From: Apostichopus japonicus
Taxonomy: Eukaryota > Echinodermata > Holothuroidea > Aspidochirotida > Stichopodidae
Length of the DNA stretch: 64,000 bases
Direction: 5' to 3'
NCBI RefSeq assembly: GCF_037975245.1
Contig: NC_092569.1
Location: forward strand, 29,058,668 to 29,122,667
Shown here one piece after another: positions 1-14,100 of the stretch. Under the pieces are notes generated by a model. It was not told where the DNA came from and did not search any database. It saw only the letters and a list, made by a program, of their open reading frames with translations. Each line of letters starts with the position of its first letter. The first letter of the stretch is position 1. The position numbers and the translations under genes are program-made.

Positions 1-1852
1 CCAAATGTTGGCGATCAATGTATTAACTAGAAAATGTTTGTTTATTATTATTATTTATACTAGTGTTGCTACGATAAAAGTTTTCAATATCGGTATCGGC
101 CGATATTTGCAATATCGGCAGCATATCGGTATCGGTAAAATTTTGCCTAATTGCCGATAACAGCAAACCGATATTGAACTTTTCTTTTTAACAGCAGAGC
201 TACCTGTACTTATTTATACTTGCAATGATTTGTTAATCTGCCCAAGACGATCCATTTCTTTAGCGTCAGTTAAACTCAGATTCATTTTCGATTAATATCC
301 ATGGAAATCTGACTCTCCGTAACATCTAAAAACACGTCTACGGCGCGCGAATATATCCAATGACCTTCGTGAACCTTGGCCTACACACAGCATTAGTGCA
401 GCATATATACACTGTACTAACCATTCATTTCCTCAAAGGCCTCCGTGAAAACCTTGAACATGATGCACACAGTAACTGCACAGTTCAGCAGTGTTGGAAA
501 ACCTTGTTCAATTTCCCGCGAACACACTGCCGATTTCCCGCCGGTGTTCGCCTGCCTAGCACGCGTAACGTGCGAGCATAAAAGCGTGGTGTCCAGGGGC
601 CCGTCTTAGGGCTATGGTGGGGTCATGGGGTAGAACCCCTCGTGGGGATCCTGGGGGCGAAAGCCCCCGAAAATTCTTGTCATTTTTTGCGATGTCTGGC
701 GATGAAAAAATTCGCAGTTGAGGATGCAAAATACCGACAACTTTTTTTATTTAAATTGTCACGAAACTGATGAAAATTTTAAAATGACATGTTAAAGTAG
801 CTATATTATGTTATAAAATGAAAAGAGCTTTAATCTGTCTTTCAATCTTTAAAAAGTGCAACTTACAATACTACCGATATTATGAAACAAACAACATTCA
901 GCAAAGCCCCGTTTCTAGACTGCCTAACAATGAATAGCGTGCACTATGCGTACATTTTTACAACTGCAGTGTTTAACCTTATACCCAACTACTGTACCAC
1001 GGTACATGTGCTGCGAAATTGCCCAGGTACCTTCCCAACAACTGTGAGCTCATCCCCTGTGTAACACCTGTTTGTTAACATATTTTTGGCACGTTGCCAG
1101 GGAATCTTTTAGTTACGTGAGATTCGTAACCGCCGAGGTGGTTAGGCTATTTGCTTTACACTTAACTATGGTAGGATATTATTTTTTCAGGTTTTTTTTT
1201 TTTTTCACTATACGGTCAAGTGAATAAGTTGTACATTGAGTATAAACTCAATAAATTATAACTTCTACATTGTGATCGACAGTTCGTAAGTTAAGGTTTG
1301 AGAGTTTGCTCCCAAATCTGACTAGGAATTTGTATCGCACAAATCGGCACAATGTGCGATGCTGATTTGGAAACGTCTCGCAAGTTTGTCGTTTTGGATC
1401 GCATTTTGCGATGTGATACCGGAAAAATCGAACACTGCAGGTAAGCACCTAGAACCATACTATTGGGATGGTTTATTGATGACATCATAACATTAGTTGC
1501 TTCTCAGTTTATGATATCCTTGGGTATGGATTGACAGATTGAACAGTTTGCTATTACTGGATGTGATTACTCATCAAGCCACTGTTTTGTCGTCTGTAAC
1601 ATTGTAACAGGATAAGAAGGTGCACGCTGCTTAGGTAACTCTGCAATAGTGTAGTTATCACGTAATGGCTGCTTCCATTAAGCTGTGCAACAGAGTTCTC
1701 ATCATGTGATGGGCTTTGCTACAAATTACTGTACCTTGGTGGACTGCATTTCAATATCTGCGCATTACTGTTAGTTTTCTTCTAGGGTCGTCAGGTTAAA
1801 TTAATTGCCCTTTTTTTCAGATTTTTCTTTTCTCTTTTTTTCATTCCGTTAG
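1..1852. other. Intron or upstream sequence with repeat remnants, no exon recognised
   Basis: No coding exon could be supported here, although the CC2D1 phase demands one further left. At 61-180 there is an AT/CG-patterned stretch with repeated TATCGG and its complement CCGATA, resembling terminal parts of hAT-type elements (it begins TAGTGTTGC). At 590-720 a GC-richer stretch contains the small palindrome GGGGGCGAAAGCCCCC. An AACACTG at 1431-1437 could be the far end of the same element, but no flanking target duplication was found. Confidence 0.4.
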
Positions 1853-2180
1853 ATGAGAACACTTATAAGATGTTATGTCAAAGAAGAGACCTTTACAAAA
1901 TGGCTGCCTTGAAGTCCAAGAGAGAGGGAGATCCTGCTATGGCTATGGAATACCTCAAAGTGTCCAAGGTAAGGACTCCACGCAGCCCTGATATCTCAAT
2001 AGTTTCAGGTTTTGCTGCTTTTGTTGTTGTCAAATTATACTGCATGTTTATTATAAAATGTTTGCTATTTTTGAGTCTTTAATTTTCATTTTCAGCAATT
2101 TGATCATGTGATTGGCGCTGTGCAAGCCGGACAACAAGTGGATCTGAGTAACATGCCCCCTCCACCAAGTGAAATGAAAG
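1853..2180 (+). CDS. CC2D1: CC2D1 exons: first visible DM14 module
   Basis: Exons 1853-1968 and 2096-2180. The first begins with the last two bases of an Asp codon after a TTAG acceptor, so an unseen upstream exon must end in phase 1. The peptide starts DENTYKMLCQRRDLYKMAAL, continues through an acidic and basic helix to KVSK, and finishes with QFDHVIGAVQAGQQVDLSN before MPPPP. This is the DM14 pattern: a helical hairpin with a K/R-rich helix, then an (F/Y)D.(M/V)I..AE..G..VD motif. As in the other modules here, the intron splits the DM14 just after the K-encoding AAG. Confidence 0.9.
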
Positions 2181-5100
2181 GTAACATGGATTCCCAAATC
2201 TCATTTTCATTAAACTCATTACTGTGTTTCTTTCATAACCTGTAAACTTGAGTTTGTGTGACATTTGTCTGGTGGAAGAGATAAGGGTTGGGGTATAGTG
2301 AGGGCAAAATAGAGGGCAGTGTAGACAAAGGAAGACCCATAGGGAGAAGACTCAAGGGTGGAGAGAGCATTTATGATAACTCAATGTATTCCTATGAGAA
2401 GCTCTGTATGACATGTGCAGTAATTGCAGAGATGAATTGTTTACAGTTGAAGGTACCTTCTCGGATAAATTCCAACCATCATTTATCGTCACTAGCCATC
2501 ACACTGACAATCAACCGCAAATGTTGAGGTCATATGAACAATAGGGTGACATTGCACACTGTTTAGTAATGTATCGTAAACAGTTTCTTTTGAGGCTGTA
2601 GAAGTCCTATAGATGTTTTTCCCATTGAGTTTAATGTTGCATCTGAGGAATTGAATTATCTGTAAAGGGTCTGTTTGTTATACTAGCTCGTCCCAGCCAT
2701 GCTATTTAAAGAGCCTCAGATGTTTGAGTGGTTACTTTGCCAACAAGGAAAAAGAGTGTAGAAAACAAAAGGTGGAGTGATAGCAGTGATTTCTCATAGC
2801 GTACAAACATGTCAAAGTTAAAGTTTAAGCCTAATATATCCTTCAAGCAAGTCTGGCATGTTGTCAAACATGGCGAGGGTATGTACAAGAAGCACAGTCT
2901 GTTGTTTGCTATAAGTACAGTACCACACAACATAATTACTTTAATCCCTAAGAAGGCAGCATCCTGCTGTAATGAACAAGTTGTTGCCCACACGCCATAG
3001 GGGTTGGATTCATTCAGTTGAGAGTATTGCATTTAGCATTGAGCCCTAAATGAAATGTGCTCAAATGTATTTACAAACTAAACAGAGATACTGCAACCAA
3101 CAGCAGCACCACCAACGGGTGGCCCTAGCAACGCCCAAGCCCCTCCTCCTCCTCAACCTTCAACGGACGATCCATCCTCATCGGCTCCCTCCATGCCCCA
3201 ACCCAAGACGGTCCTAGAGGCCCTGATGCAGCGGAGAGAGCGGTACAAGACCATGGCGGACAAAGCTACAGAAGAGAACAACTCCAGTAAAGCCAGAAGG
3301 CTTGGGAGGATCGTCAAGGTAACGGTTAAATCTTCTTCGCTAAATTAGGAGTTGCAAAATGAAGAGAACATTTCTGGTGCTTTTCCCAAGCATGAGCTTT
3401 TTCCGCGAATTTGCGGAATATCCGTGATTTCATTTCTTCCTTGGGGACAAAACCTATTATCCTAACACACTGTAGCATACGCAAACTGGAGCCTGTACCG
3501 CAATTTTTGCAAAGTTCAGTGATATTTTCTTACCCCAGGCTCATCCCTGTTTTCCAACGTAGACTTTTCATTTTCATTCTCTGAAATACTTTTCCAAGGT
3601 CACATTGAGTGGTAGAACTGCAGCGTTCCCGGCTTGAACCATTTCATAAATCAGCGTAACTGTGTCAACCTACCGCATAATAGTGTTCGAGGCTTTCAGT
3701 TTGGGCTTATTGACATTCCAAATTCACATGAGTGACTCTAATAGAATCCCCAAAAATGTCAAAATATAGCCAAACTGTATGGTAGTATGAAATACAGATA
3801 TTAAATGATTACTCAGATGTTTGCTCAAATTTTCATAGTCTGAGGGGACTGGAGGTAAAATTCTGACATATTCATGTATGAGTGAAGTCTGTTAGAAGTG
3901 CCGATGTTGTGTGATAATTACCCAAACATTGGTATATGAAAGACCAAAGTTTGACCAGTTTGATAAAATGTTCCAAGCTTTTGCCAAAGTTTGATTAACA
4001 AATTCTCTGAAGGTTTTTAAGTGAAAAACACAAGCCCCCCCACCCCTAAAATAGATATGATAAGATAATGAGGAAAGTCTTAAATAATATTTTGCAGTAC
4101 ATGAAAATAATCACTATATGGAAAAATAATAGTTGAAATGTATACAAGAGTTGGCAATATTTTGCTTTCAACTTACTCTTGCACTCCGTAGAATGCTATA
4201 CTTGCTTACCGCAGCAATATTAAAACAAAATATAAAGGGTTACATCATATTATACATCAAAGTAATCACTATATAGAAAACAAATTAATTGAAGTACAGA
4301 GTTTAGTACTGAGTTTCCAATATTTTGTTTCCAACCCTTTGCCTTCTGTATCATGCTATACTTTGATGATATGTCTTGTTTTACCGCAGCAATATGAAGA
4401 CGCCATTAAGATGGAAAGAGCCGGTCGTCCAGTCAACTATGGAGAACTTCCAGAGCTGCCAGACTTTCCTCCCCTTCCAACGACCAAGCAGTCTCAAAGT
4501 TCCACCCCAGCTGCAGCTCAACCAGCAGCTGTACCTGCTGCCAGACCTAGCCAGCCCACTGCTCAGGTAATACACTCAGGGATGTGCCCACGCTGGGTGG
4601 CACTGTGCGGTCCCGCCCAGCACTAAAAATTTCCGCCCAGTACTGTCTTAATAATTGTGAATCCCGCCCAGCACTATTTTCATCTAAAACCCCGACATTC
4701 CTAACAATATATTCATCATAAATTGCAAAAAATAACAAATGTAAATTGTTAGCAAAACTAGTACTTGTGTATGTGCTTAAAAAGCTACACAAGTGCCAGC
4801 ATTTGGCATCTGAGCACCTTCAAAAATTTCTCAACACCCCCTCCCCCTTAGACCCCTCCCCCTTGACGGCGATCAGTATACCAGGCACTCAGGAAATCCT
4901 GGGCACATCCGTGTACACTATAACAGAGATGTCTCATCTCGACCTAGATAGTCAAATTGGCAAATTGGTCATTGGTGATTCTGTGGAATTTGAAATGGTA
5001 TTTGTTAATGTTAGGTTCTAGATACAGTTAAGATGATAATATCGGTGATCTGTACGATTTCATTTTAGAAAATGAGCATCGGTAATTTGGCCGTAATCGT

Positions 5101-8100
5101 CAATCTTGTGTGCATCTTTTAACTGGCTTTGTTGCCATGGGAACTGATAAGTACAGTGCGAGCCTTTCATTTAGTGTTCCCTGATAGATTCGTTCCGTCA
5201 TCAAGGGTTTCGACTGTTTTATCGACGACATTTATGGGTGTCTTTGGGACAATGAAATAAGACCTTTTCTTTGCATTTGTAAGTAACTTTGGAATGAAAT
5301 TCAGTGAGGCATATCAGTTGTGTAATTTGATGTAGTAAGAGATGATTCATAGAGTAGATGTTGCATAAATGTTTCCAATAATTAAAATAAAATAATGGAG
5401 CATTGTATGGGTAATGGGAATATCAAAGAGTGGGACCCCCACCCCCCCCCCCCCAATTGCGGAATTACCAGACAGAATGTGTATACATTCAATCAGGATT
5501 TCGTTAAACTCAAAGCTGTTATCATCTTTTACAGAAACCGGCTGGCCCGGGAGGAGGCAGGTCTCAACCTGTCGTGTCCCCATCTGCTGCTCCAACACAA
5601 CCCAGTCCTGCCCGAAAATCAGGTAAGAGCATGGACAAAATGACCGATTGATTGCTAATCTCCATAATTCTGCAGTTTTTTAAATTTTAAAAATCCGATA
5701 TAACTTCGATACGTTCATATCTATTTTACAATCGAACCCCTAATGTAATGAATGACACCTAGATATAACATCGTTCCATCACAGCTTTGAGAGAACGATG
5801 TGTTCTAAATATCTTGCTTTCTTTTTCCCCGTTTAATCTAAATGATAATAATAATTATAACTCTCAGTTCTTATATATAGCGCAACTTACAATAAAGTCT
5901 CGCCACGCTGTACTTAACCCTGGTCATTGGTAACTTGTCACACCTACACACCATAGTGTGCACAATTCAATCTCTCCTGGGGCACCACAGTGCACCACAG
6001 CCAAGTGTCCCCTGGAGGACTTCCCATAGGGTGCAGCCACAAACCGGCACACGCAACTTTATTGACAAGTCACCTCGCAAGTCCCCATTTATACAACTGG
6101 GTGAAGAGAGGCAATGGAGGTGCCTTGCCCAAGGACACAATGCAATGATCTGGCCAGGGCTTGAACCTGTAATCCTTGGATCACAAGTCCACTGCCTTAA
6201 CCACTTGCCCACAACGCCCTCACCCTAATCTAAAGTCTCCTATCCTGTGTTTACTCATCAGTCAAAGAATCAATGAATGAACGACAGCTGAAGCTTCTCC
6301 AAGAAAAGCAGAAGAAAGTTAGGTTTCTTGCTCTCCAGGCCAAGAAACAAGGAGATATGGAAGAAGCCAAGAGATTGATCATCATAGCCAAGGTTAGACT
6401 AGAAAAAATATCACCAGGGAGGGGTCTTATAGTAGTAGTAGTAAGTTGAGTCTTGTCTATCCGACATGCTCAGTGATTAACCTCCGCCACGTATCACTAT
6501 CTTGCGCAAGGTTTATTGCTTCCTTGAAATTGTCATGAAATTGCGACTTTATTTTTCCAAGCAAGGTAGTCACGGGCCTTCCTACTGGTTAAGCAGTATG
6601 GGTTAAGCAGTATGTCTCAATGCTTCTCTTAAAGCAACCTTTGTTGGAGCGCTTTATAGATAGGGGTCTTATAGATATGTCAAATTCATATTTAATTGTT
6701 TTTCTGAGTAATACGTTATGATTGAATTAAATTGAGTTATTTATAAAGAGTAGGTTTACATGTGTAATTCAGTTCACACAATGTAAATTTTTTAAGTTCC
6801 TTTTTGGAATCAACCAGTTGTCTGTTGCTTTAATTTTGAATTTTCTAATTATTAATTTCTTCAGGGGTTTGATCCAATGATTGAAGCTGCTGAGAATGGC
6901 CTTCCAGTCAACATGGACAGTGTAAGTTTAGTAATATTAATAATAATTATAGAGGTAATAATCAGGCAATTTTTTTGTTCTGACGCTTAAGCGACCACAA
7001 ATGTTGGGGAAGCCGCAAGGACTTATGGATTACAACTTACATGTCGGGTGGCTTCCAACTCAAACATTTTATCGCAAATTTAGAATCTTTTCAATTTACA
7101 AAGTCATTTCAGATGGGGGAACTGTAGATTGCTCTTGGATGAAAAACCCACTTTACTATCGCGACCAGGGATCAAACCCTCAAACTACCGATTGCTAAAC
7201 CTCATTGCTTCAAATACCTTTATCCACTCGGCCACAGCACCCGTAATAACCATGAGCATGTGAATTTATTTTGGAATTGTTTCATTCTTGGAAATGGAGG
7301 TAGAGGTGGGGTTGGGTGGGGGCATGAAGGGTGGGTGAGGTGTCTTAAACAAGGGAACTTTTACCAAAACTTGCTCATACTTGGAAAAGTTTTTTAGGTT
7401 GGGTACATTGAAATAAGTGATACATTTTGCTCCAGCATAAGTAGAAAATAGAATTTATCAAGTCAATAAGAATTCATAATTTTTGGTTTTTTTCTTACAT
7501 TGGTTGCATTTGTGTTGTTTGTTTGTTTGTTTCTCGCAATGTAAGAGATCAGAGGGAGGGTAAAACTTTGGAATTCAGGTGTTCAGAAATGTATGCACTG
7601 GAAGGAATAGGGGAGAGGTGGGGAATGGGCCCAGTTACAGTTTGGTTGGGGGCAGTGGTGGGTATTAAGTTTCCTCTTACACAACACTCCTTGCTCTCGT
7701 ATGATGGATACATAAGTATGTTCAGCTCTGAATATTAGAAACAAACATAGCATCATATTTAATTTGTTTCTGAATTTAAAAAAGTATGAAACAAGAGAGA
7801 AACTCACCTCAGCAGACTCTGTGTAATTCTATGTGGGTTATACTGTAGATGTAAATGCTTCATCACCACACAACCTTTTGAAGAGCTCCCTCTTTTCCAT
7901 TCACCATTGGAATATTTGTACAGGCATTAACCCCATCACGCTGTTTGAAATCCAAAAGAAAAGTGGGAATTTGAAAGTTAAATGTTTGAATTTCATTTAG
8001 AAACATATCAATCTTTATTCAACATGAAATAGGTTGATCCTTATTTTTTTAAGTTTTAAATTATTTTATTCATTTTTTAACCCCTTCCTTGTTTCGTCCC

Positions 8101-11100
8101 TTTCCATTTACAATACAGATCCCTAAATTACCAGATGAGGAAGTGAGTCATGCAGTGTCCCCCCCTCTTGATGCAGCCCCCATAGATGCCCAGATCTTGA
8201 CGGGAGATACAACAGAGATGTACTCGAGATTGATCAGTACCCTGCAGAAACAGATCGAGGTACTGTTGAAGGTCATCCGTATTCCCCCTAAATATAGGCT
8301 ACAAAGCCCCCCCCCCACCCCACCCCTCCACGTCTGGGAAAACAATTTGGAGAGTCAGAAACTCTCATTTTGTAAGGTTATATCATATTTTGAGCATGCT
8401 ACATTTTGGGGGCAATACTGATGAAGTTTAGATTGCTGTCAGCTACAGATCCATTCAGATGGTCAACTTGACGGCAAATCACCAAATATTTTACAAATTT
8501 TTAGATGCATAGTTCACGATAATTCCATAAATAGCCCAAATGTTGTATTCAAGTTGTAGGACTATGCAAACCCCTCGAGTTATTCCTTTCCTGGACGCTA
8601 TCGTAAAGTTTGAAGTAATATCGATAAAAGCCATCAGGAGTGAAAGTTCCTATTCTCTCTAGCTCTGGACATATATCGTACGTTAGGCTATCTTTTTTAA
8701 GTACTGTCTTACACTGTATCATATTGCCATTAAAGGATGACTTGAAGCAGAAGATTAGTCTCCATGAGTTTTATTTAACCCCACCCCCCCCAAAAAAAAA
8801 AAAAAAAAACATTTTGATTGCTAGAAATGTTCAATAGCTATTGAGGTTTTCAAGATATTCACCTTTAAAATAGGCTATAACTCTGTAAAGCTCCTTTAAG
8901 ACTTCGGATATGATGACATCAATCCCCCAGTGCAGGCCAATATGTTAATATTAATCCATTGTTTCATAAATTCTAATGACTCAATGCGATCTTTATATTA
9001 ACAAAGAGTAGCACCCTTGGATGACATTCAATATCATTTGTCCTTGACAAATGTTTAATGTCAAGTAAATCATGTCATTCTAGGCCATAAAAATCTTTTA
9101 TGTTTTCCAATTGAGTTTTGGTTTGCATCTGAGAGAAACTGACCTAATGTTCTGTGTTTTAAGACTATAAAGTCCAGTCACTTTAATTGATGTGCCATGG
9201 TAACTTGGAGTAATGGTTACCTTACCTAGATGCAATGGTTAAGCTAGTCAAATATTACATCTGAAGAACTGACCTGATGGTATGTGTATTAGACTATATA
9301 GTCCAGCCACTTTTATTGATGAGCCAGTGTAACTTGGAGTAATGGTTACCTTACCTAGAGATACAATGGTTAAGCTAGTCATGTGGTACATCTAAAGAAC
9401 TGACCTTATAGTCTGTGTATAAGACTATATCGTTCAGTCACTTTAATTGATGAGCCATGGTAACTTGGACCTACAGTAGATGCAATGGTTAAGTTAGTCA
9501 TGTGCTACATCTGAGGAACTGACCTAATGGTCTGTGTATTAGACTATATAGTCCAGTCACTTTAATTGATGAGCCATGGTAACTTGGAGTAATGGTTACC
9601 TTACCTTGATGCAATGGTTAAGTTAGTCATGTGTTGCATCTGAGCGAAACTGACCTGATGGTCTTCGTATTAGACTTAATACTCCAGTTACTTTAATGGT
9701 GTTTGTTATAGTCTACAACATGCCAAAATGTTGTGCCTTTTGCCATTCTTTAAACATTTCATACAGTTATTTGCAGAAAGTTATTATTACGATTTGCCAT
9801 TAATAAAGCATGATCATCTTTGTTCTACTCGAAACATAAATTAAGCTGAGCTGACAAACTTAAAACATTTTTATTTCAATATTGTAATATGTTAGTAATA
9901 GCACGTTATTGTTTCTGATTTCTTCATAGCAATGTCAAACCCTTGCACAAGCGTACAGGGAGCTCGGTAATGCCCAGACTGCCAACAGGTGAGGCTGTTT
10001 CTCATTCCACTGTGACACTTTAATGTCGCAGTCAATCTCTAAAGTAACACAGAGTAATAATGATATTGTTCTACTGATAACCTTTAAATTCTTATTGATA
10101 CAGTGATAGTGTCTAAATAAATCTCACAAGTTATTTGGTTCACTGCAATGATGTTATTCAGTGATGGTGCACACCATGATACTTCAGCTCCACACACACT
10201 GCTGGACTTTTGACCTAGTTAACGATAGTAGTGAGGACCCACAGTTTTGCAACTGGCCTTCGCACACAGCATGACCGATGGAGAAAACATATACAATTGT
10301 TTTCTGTAATTGACCAGTGCTTGTTTATGTCCCATGTCAAATTACTTTCCGTGTGATTGGCTAAATTTGTTAACACTATGCTGTTTTTATTTGTGCACTG
10401 CCACACACTGCCAGTTTGGCAAACATTACATGTTGAGTTTTTCCCGACTGATGCCTACGTGACTCAAACTGGAAAACTTGACCAGTCCGTAGTCTTAAGT
10501 ACCTCAACGATATGTAATAGTTCGGTGCAAACACCACTGTGAGAACATATTGTTATTGTGCACACCACAATGATTATATACAGTGAAAGTGCACACCTCA
10601 ACGATACCTGAAGTTACAGTTCATACCACCTTGACTATTTAATTATACATTGTTTTGGTGCCACCATGATTACATAGCACTAAGGGACATATCATGATTA
10701 GAAACAGTGATTGGACAGTGCGATGACCATGTGACTTTAAGTTACCTTGTGTACCACTCTGACTATATAAATGACAGGGGCACACTACTGTGTTTTAATG
10801 GTTATAGTGGGCACACTACCATCATCACAGTTTCAACATGATCAGATAATTGTCTCTTTCTTGCTCAGATTTCAAGAGTACTGTCAAAACAGTCAGGAAG
10901 ATAAGGACCTGTTGGTGATGGCCCACCAACATAATGATCCTGTCCCAAGGTTTCATTTTGAGCAACGTACAATACCCACGTTGAGGTAGGTGTGGTCAAA
11001 GGCCAGGGGTGTGGGTTGGGGGGTGAGATGCATCGGGTTATTTACAAACTGTATTGTTTTCAGGGGGTTATAGTGGTCAAGTGGTTAAGGCAGTGGACTT

Positions 11101-14100
11101 GTGATCTAAGGCATGCAGGTTCGAGTCCTGGCCAGATCATTGCGTTGTGTCCTTGGACAAGGCACTTTATCTCCATTGCCTCTCTTCACCCAGGTGTATG
11201 AATGAGGTAACTTGTAAATATAATTGTGTGTGCCTGTTTGAGGCTGCACCCTGTGGGAAGTTCCCCCGGGGGACATGTGGATGTGGTGCCCCAGGAGAGA
11301 TTGATTGAATTGTGCTCACTTCGGTGTGCAGGTGTAACAAGTTATGGATGACCAGGGGTTAAGTTGTAAAATTGTGTGAGAGGGCCTTGCCCTTGAACAA
11401 GAATGTAAACTAATATATAACTTATGTTTTATAGGCTATAATATACCACTTGAATGAGATCTTGCCAGTATGTTACACACGTAGGTGGGAGAGCAAAGGT
11501 GACAGATAGTTGAGACAAACACAGAGTCTTAAGCAGTGTGCACTTCCCACATTGAAATAGATCATCTGAGTCAAGTATTGTGTCATTCGTAGAGGGCAGG
11601 GGATACAAACTGAAACATGCAGTACTACTTGACCCCTTTAAATTGGAGGAGCAATGAACAGTATCCATTTAAGTATTTTGGGGGTGGAAGGGATGGGGGG
11701 GTGGGGGGAGGGTTATCGATGCGGTAGGAAGGGGACCTGCAGAACACAATGTATTCATCACCATTATCAACCTAAAATTGCAACCGATGATGCTGAGAAT
11801 CCAGTCTAACCGTCCTCTTGGTTTTGCTTTGTATTTCTCTCTATGCAGAGTTACCCCTGGGCTGAAGAAGGAAGAGGCTGAAATAACAATCATCGAAGGC
11901 TCGAATTACAAACAGCAAGGTTTGTTTATATGCAATAGTAAAATGAAATGAACTAAACAACCAACAACCTACCAGATGCTAGGTTTCATTGCTTCAAATG
12001 CCATTACCTTTATCCACTCATCAATAGCACAGTGCAGGAAGGAAAAATGGTGAAAATCCCAACAAGACTTCCCTATGGCTGCTGACAAAACTGTTTGATG
12101 ATATGCCATTCTCCCTTCTCCCCAGACCCTACCCCACCCCCCTCTCCCTTGTCTCTTTTCCATCCCTGTCCTCCTTCCCAGCATCTGCTCCCTTAGTTTA
12201 TGAATTCTGTTAACGTGTGTTTTTTATTATTTTTTTATTAGGTTATTATTTGTTTTCACTGTATTTATTTCCTTTTTATCGGTTTTGTTTTGTGTGAAGT
12301 GCTTTGATACTTTTTGTGATTTAGCTCTATATAAATGACATATTTATTATTATTTTTTTATTTTTATATTATGTTTTATATTTAAGATTGGTACGTTTGT
12401 GCGTTAGCTGTGTGATGGAAAGGTCGGTTAGAAGCCATATTCTGCTGGTTTATACCTCATCTTCTGCTTCTCTGTTTTATAAAGATTTACTTTCAGTCTT
12501 TTACCTCATCTTTTAGGATTTAATCATTTGTTCATCCATCCTAGACCAGCTCTCCTTTTATGAACAGTTCAATGTCTGATATCTTCACAGGTGGAGGGAG
12601 TGGCGAGGAGATTGACACCTTTGTAAAGTTTGAATTTCCATACCCTAGTGTAAGTATCTATAATATTCTACATGACTGTTGGTATGTACTTTGATGAGTA
12701 CCCAAGTTACCAGGGAGTTATTTAGAGAATTAGTCCAGAGGTAAAACTTATTGTCAACTGATGAAATGAAAATATTTACTAAAGCATCCCGATAATATTT
12801 GCCTGCAATTCCTTACATTGCATTTTCATGATGATGGTAATTTAAAACTTGTACAATTTGTACCCTAGGAGTGAACGTGAAGCACACATCAGTGATGTCA
12901 TTGTTGCACACCGAACTCAAAATGTTTATTTTTTATCTCATCTCAGCTCATCTCATCTTATTTATTTTTTTGTTTTGTTTTGTCACTGACTTGCTTGACC
13001 TTGGAGTGGATAGGGTTCCAGCTTTGCTTTAGGGGAATGATCGTGGTTTTATTCATATGCTAAAGCTTCCCAAGTCTGAAAAAAGAAAATTGGATGTAGG
13101 CTTTGAAGAAAAACATTATGTCAGTGTGCATCTATGACATCACACCTGTTTGCTTCAAGTGAACATCTGGTACCAAATATTCTTATTTCAAAACTGATAC
13201 GTAGGATATGAATGCAGTATTTTAAGCTCAACTTTATAATTATTAGCAATTGTCATCAAAGATGATTTATGGACTTTCTTCTCTTCAGGATAAACCTCAA
13301 ACCGGACAGACTGGTGTGGTCCGAGGAGCAGAGACTGTGGAATACAAACATTCAAGTAAAGTGCAAGTCAATCTCAAAGCCAGGTCTTTTCTCTCTGTTG
13401 TCAAACGAAAACAGGCAAAGTTTGAAGTCTTGCATCGTAGGTTAGTGTGTGCTGTTTGGGTTTAAATGTGGCAGGGATGTTGCTACTGGATAATGTCTAA
13501 CTTGTACCACAAAAAACCCAGCTTTTATACTAGACTGCCTAGATTTTTGTTCTTTGTCCTTCTCCAGTTTATTCCCTACCCCCTCCCTTAATCCTCTCTT
13601 TGTCGCTCCACTGTTTATCTCCTACCTCTCCTCTTCCCCTGTTGGTTTCTTTCTTTCTTCTCTCCATTCCTTGTCTACTAATCCCCTTACATCTATCTCT
13701 TTGTGATCACCATGCTCATCAACCTGTCTGTATTCTGTGTGTGTTTTTGTCCCTTCTGTTACTGTTACTTGTCATGTAGCCTCTGAAGAATATCCTGCTA
13801 GGATCGAAACGTCAGGCCAACTTACTTTTACACATTCTCTTACACAGGCTCTCTAGTGGATAAGCAGTTTGCTAACAGTTTTATTTATTTATTTTTTAAT
13901 TTTTATTGTGGCATCTTAGGTAACAAGTGAACACCACAAAAAAAAACAAATTAAATGTGTATCAGGACAGGTGGGTTCCTAACGATATTCAATTTTGCAA
14001 ATTAACATTTTGTTTATCCAACATGATCATAAATAACATTGCATCTACTACAAGTCAGTCCTACATTTGCCCTACTTTTTGCTTCTAATTTCCCAAGTCT

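Noticed and set aside
60-1440. A complete hAT element from TAGTGTTGC to AACACTG
   Set aside because: Ends only loosely match each other and no 8-bp target duplication was found.
2288-3032. Several 60-108-codon open frames in the intron after 2180
   Set aside because: No domain, no splice logic, and they lie between two well-supported exons of CC2D1.
11066-11140. tRNA gene
   Set aside because: Box A- and box B-like words are present, but it is the head of a SINE with two sister copies and no full cloverleaf could be drawn.
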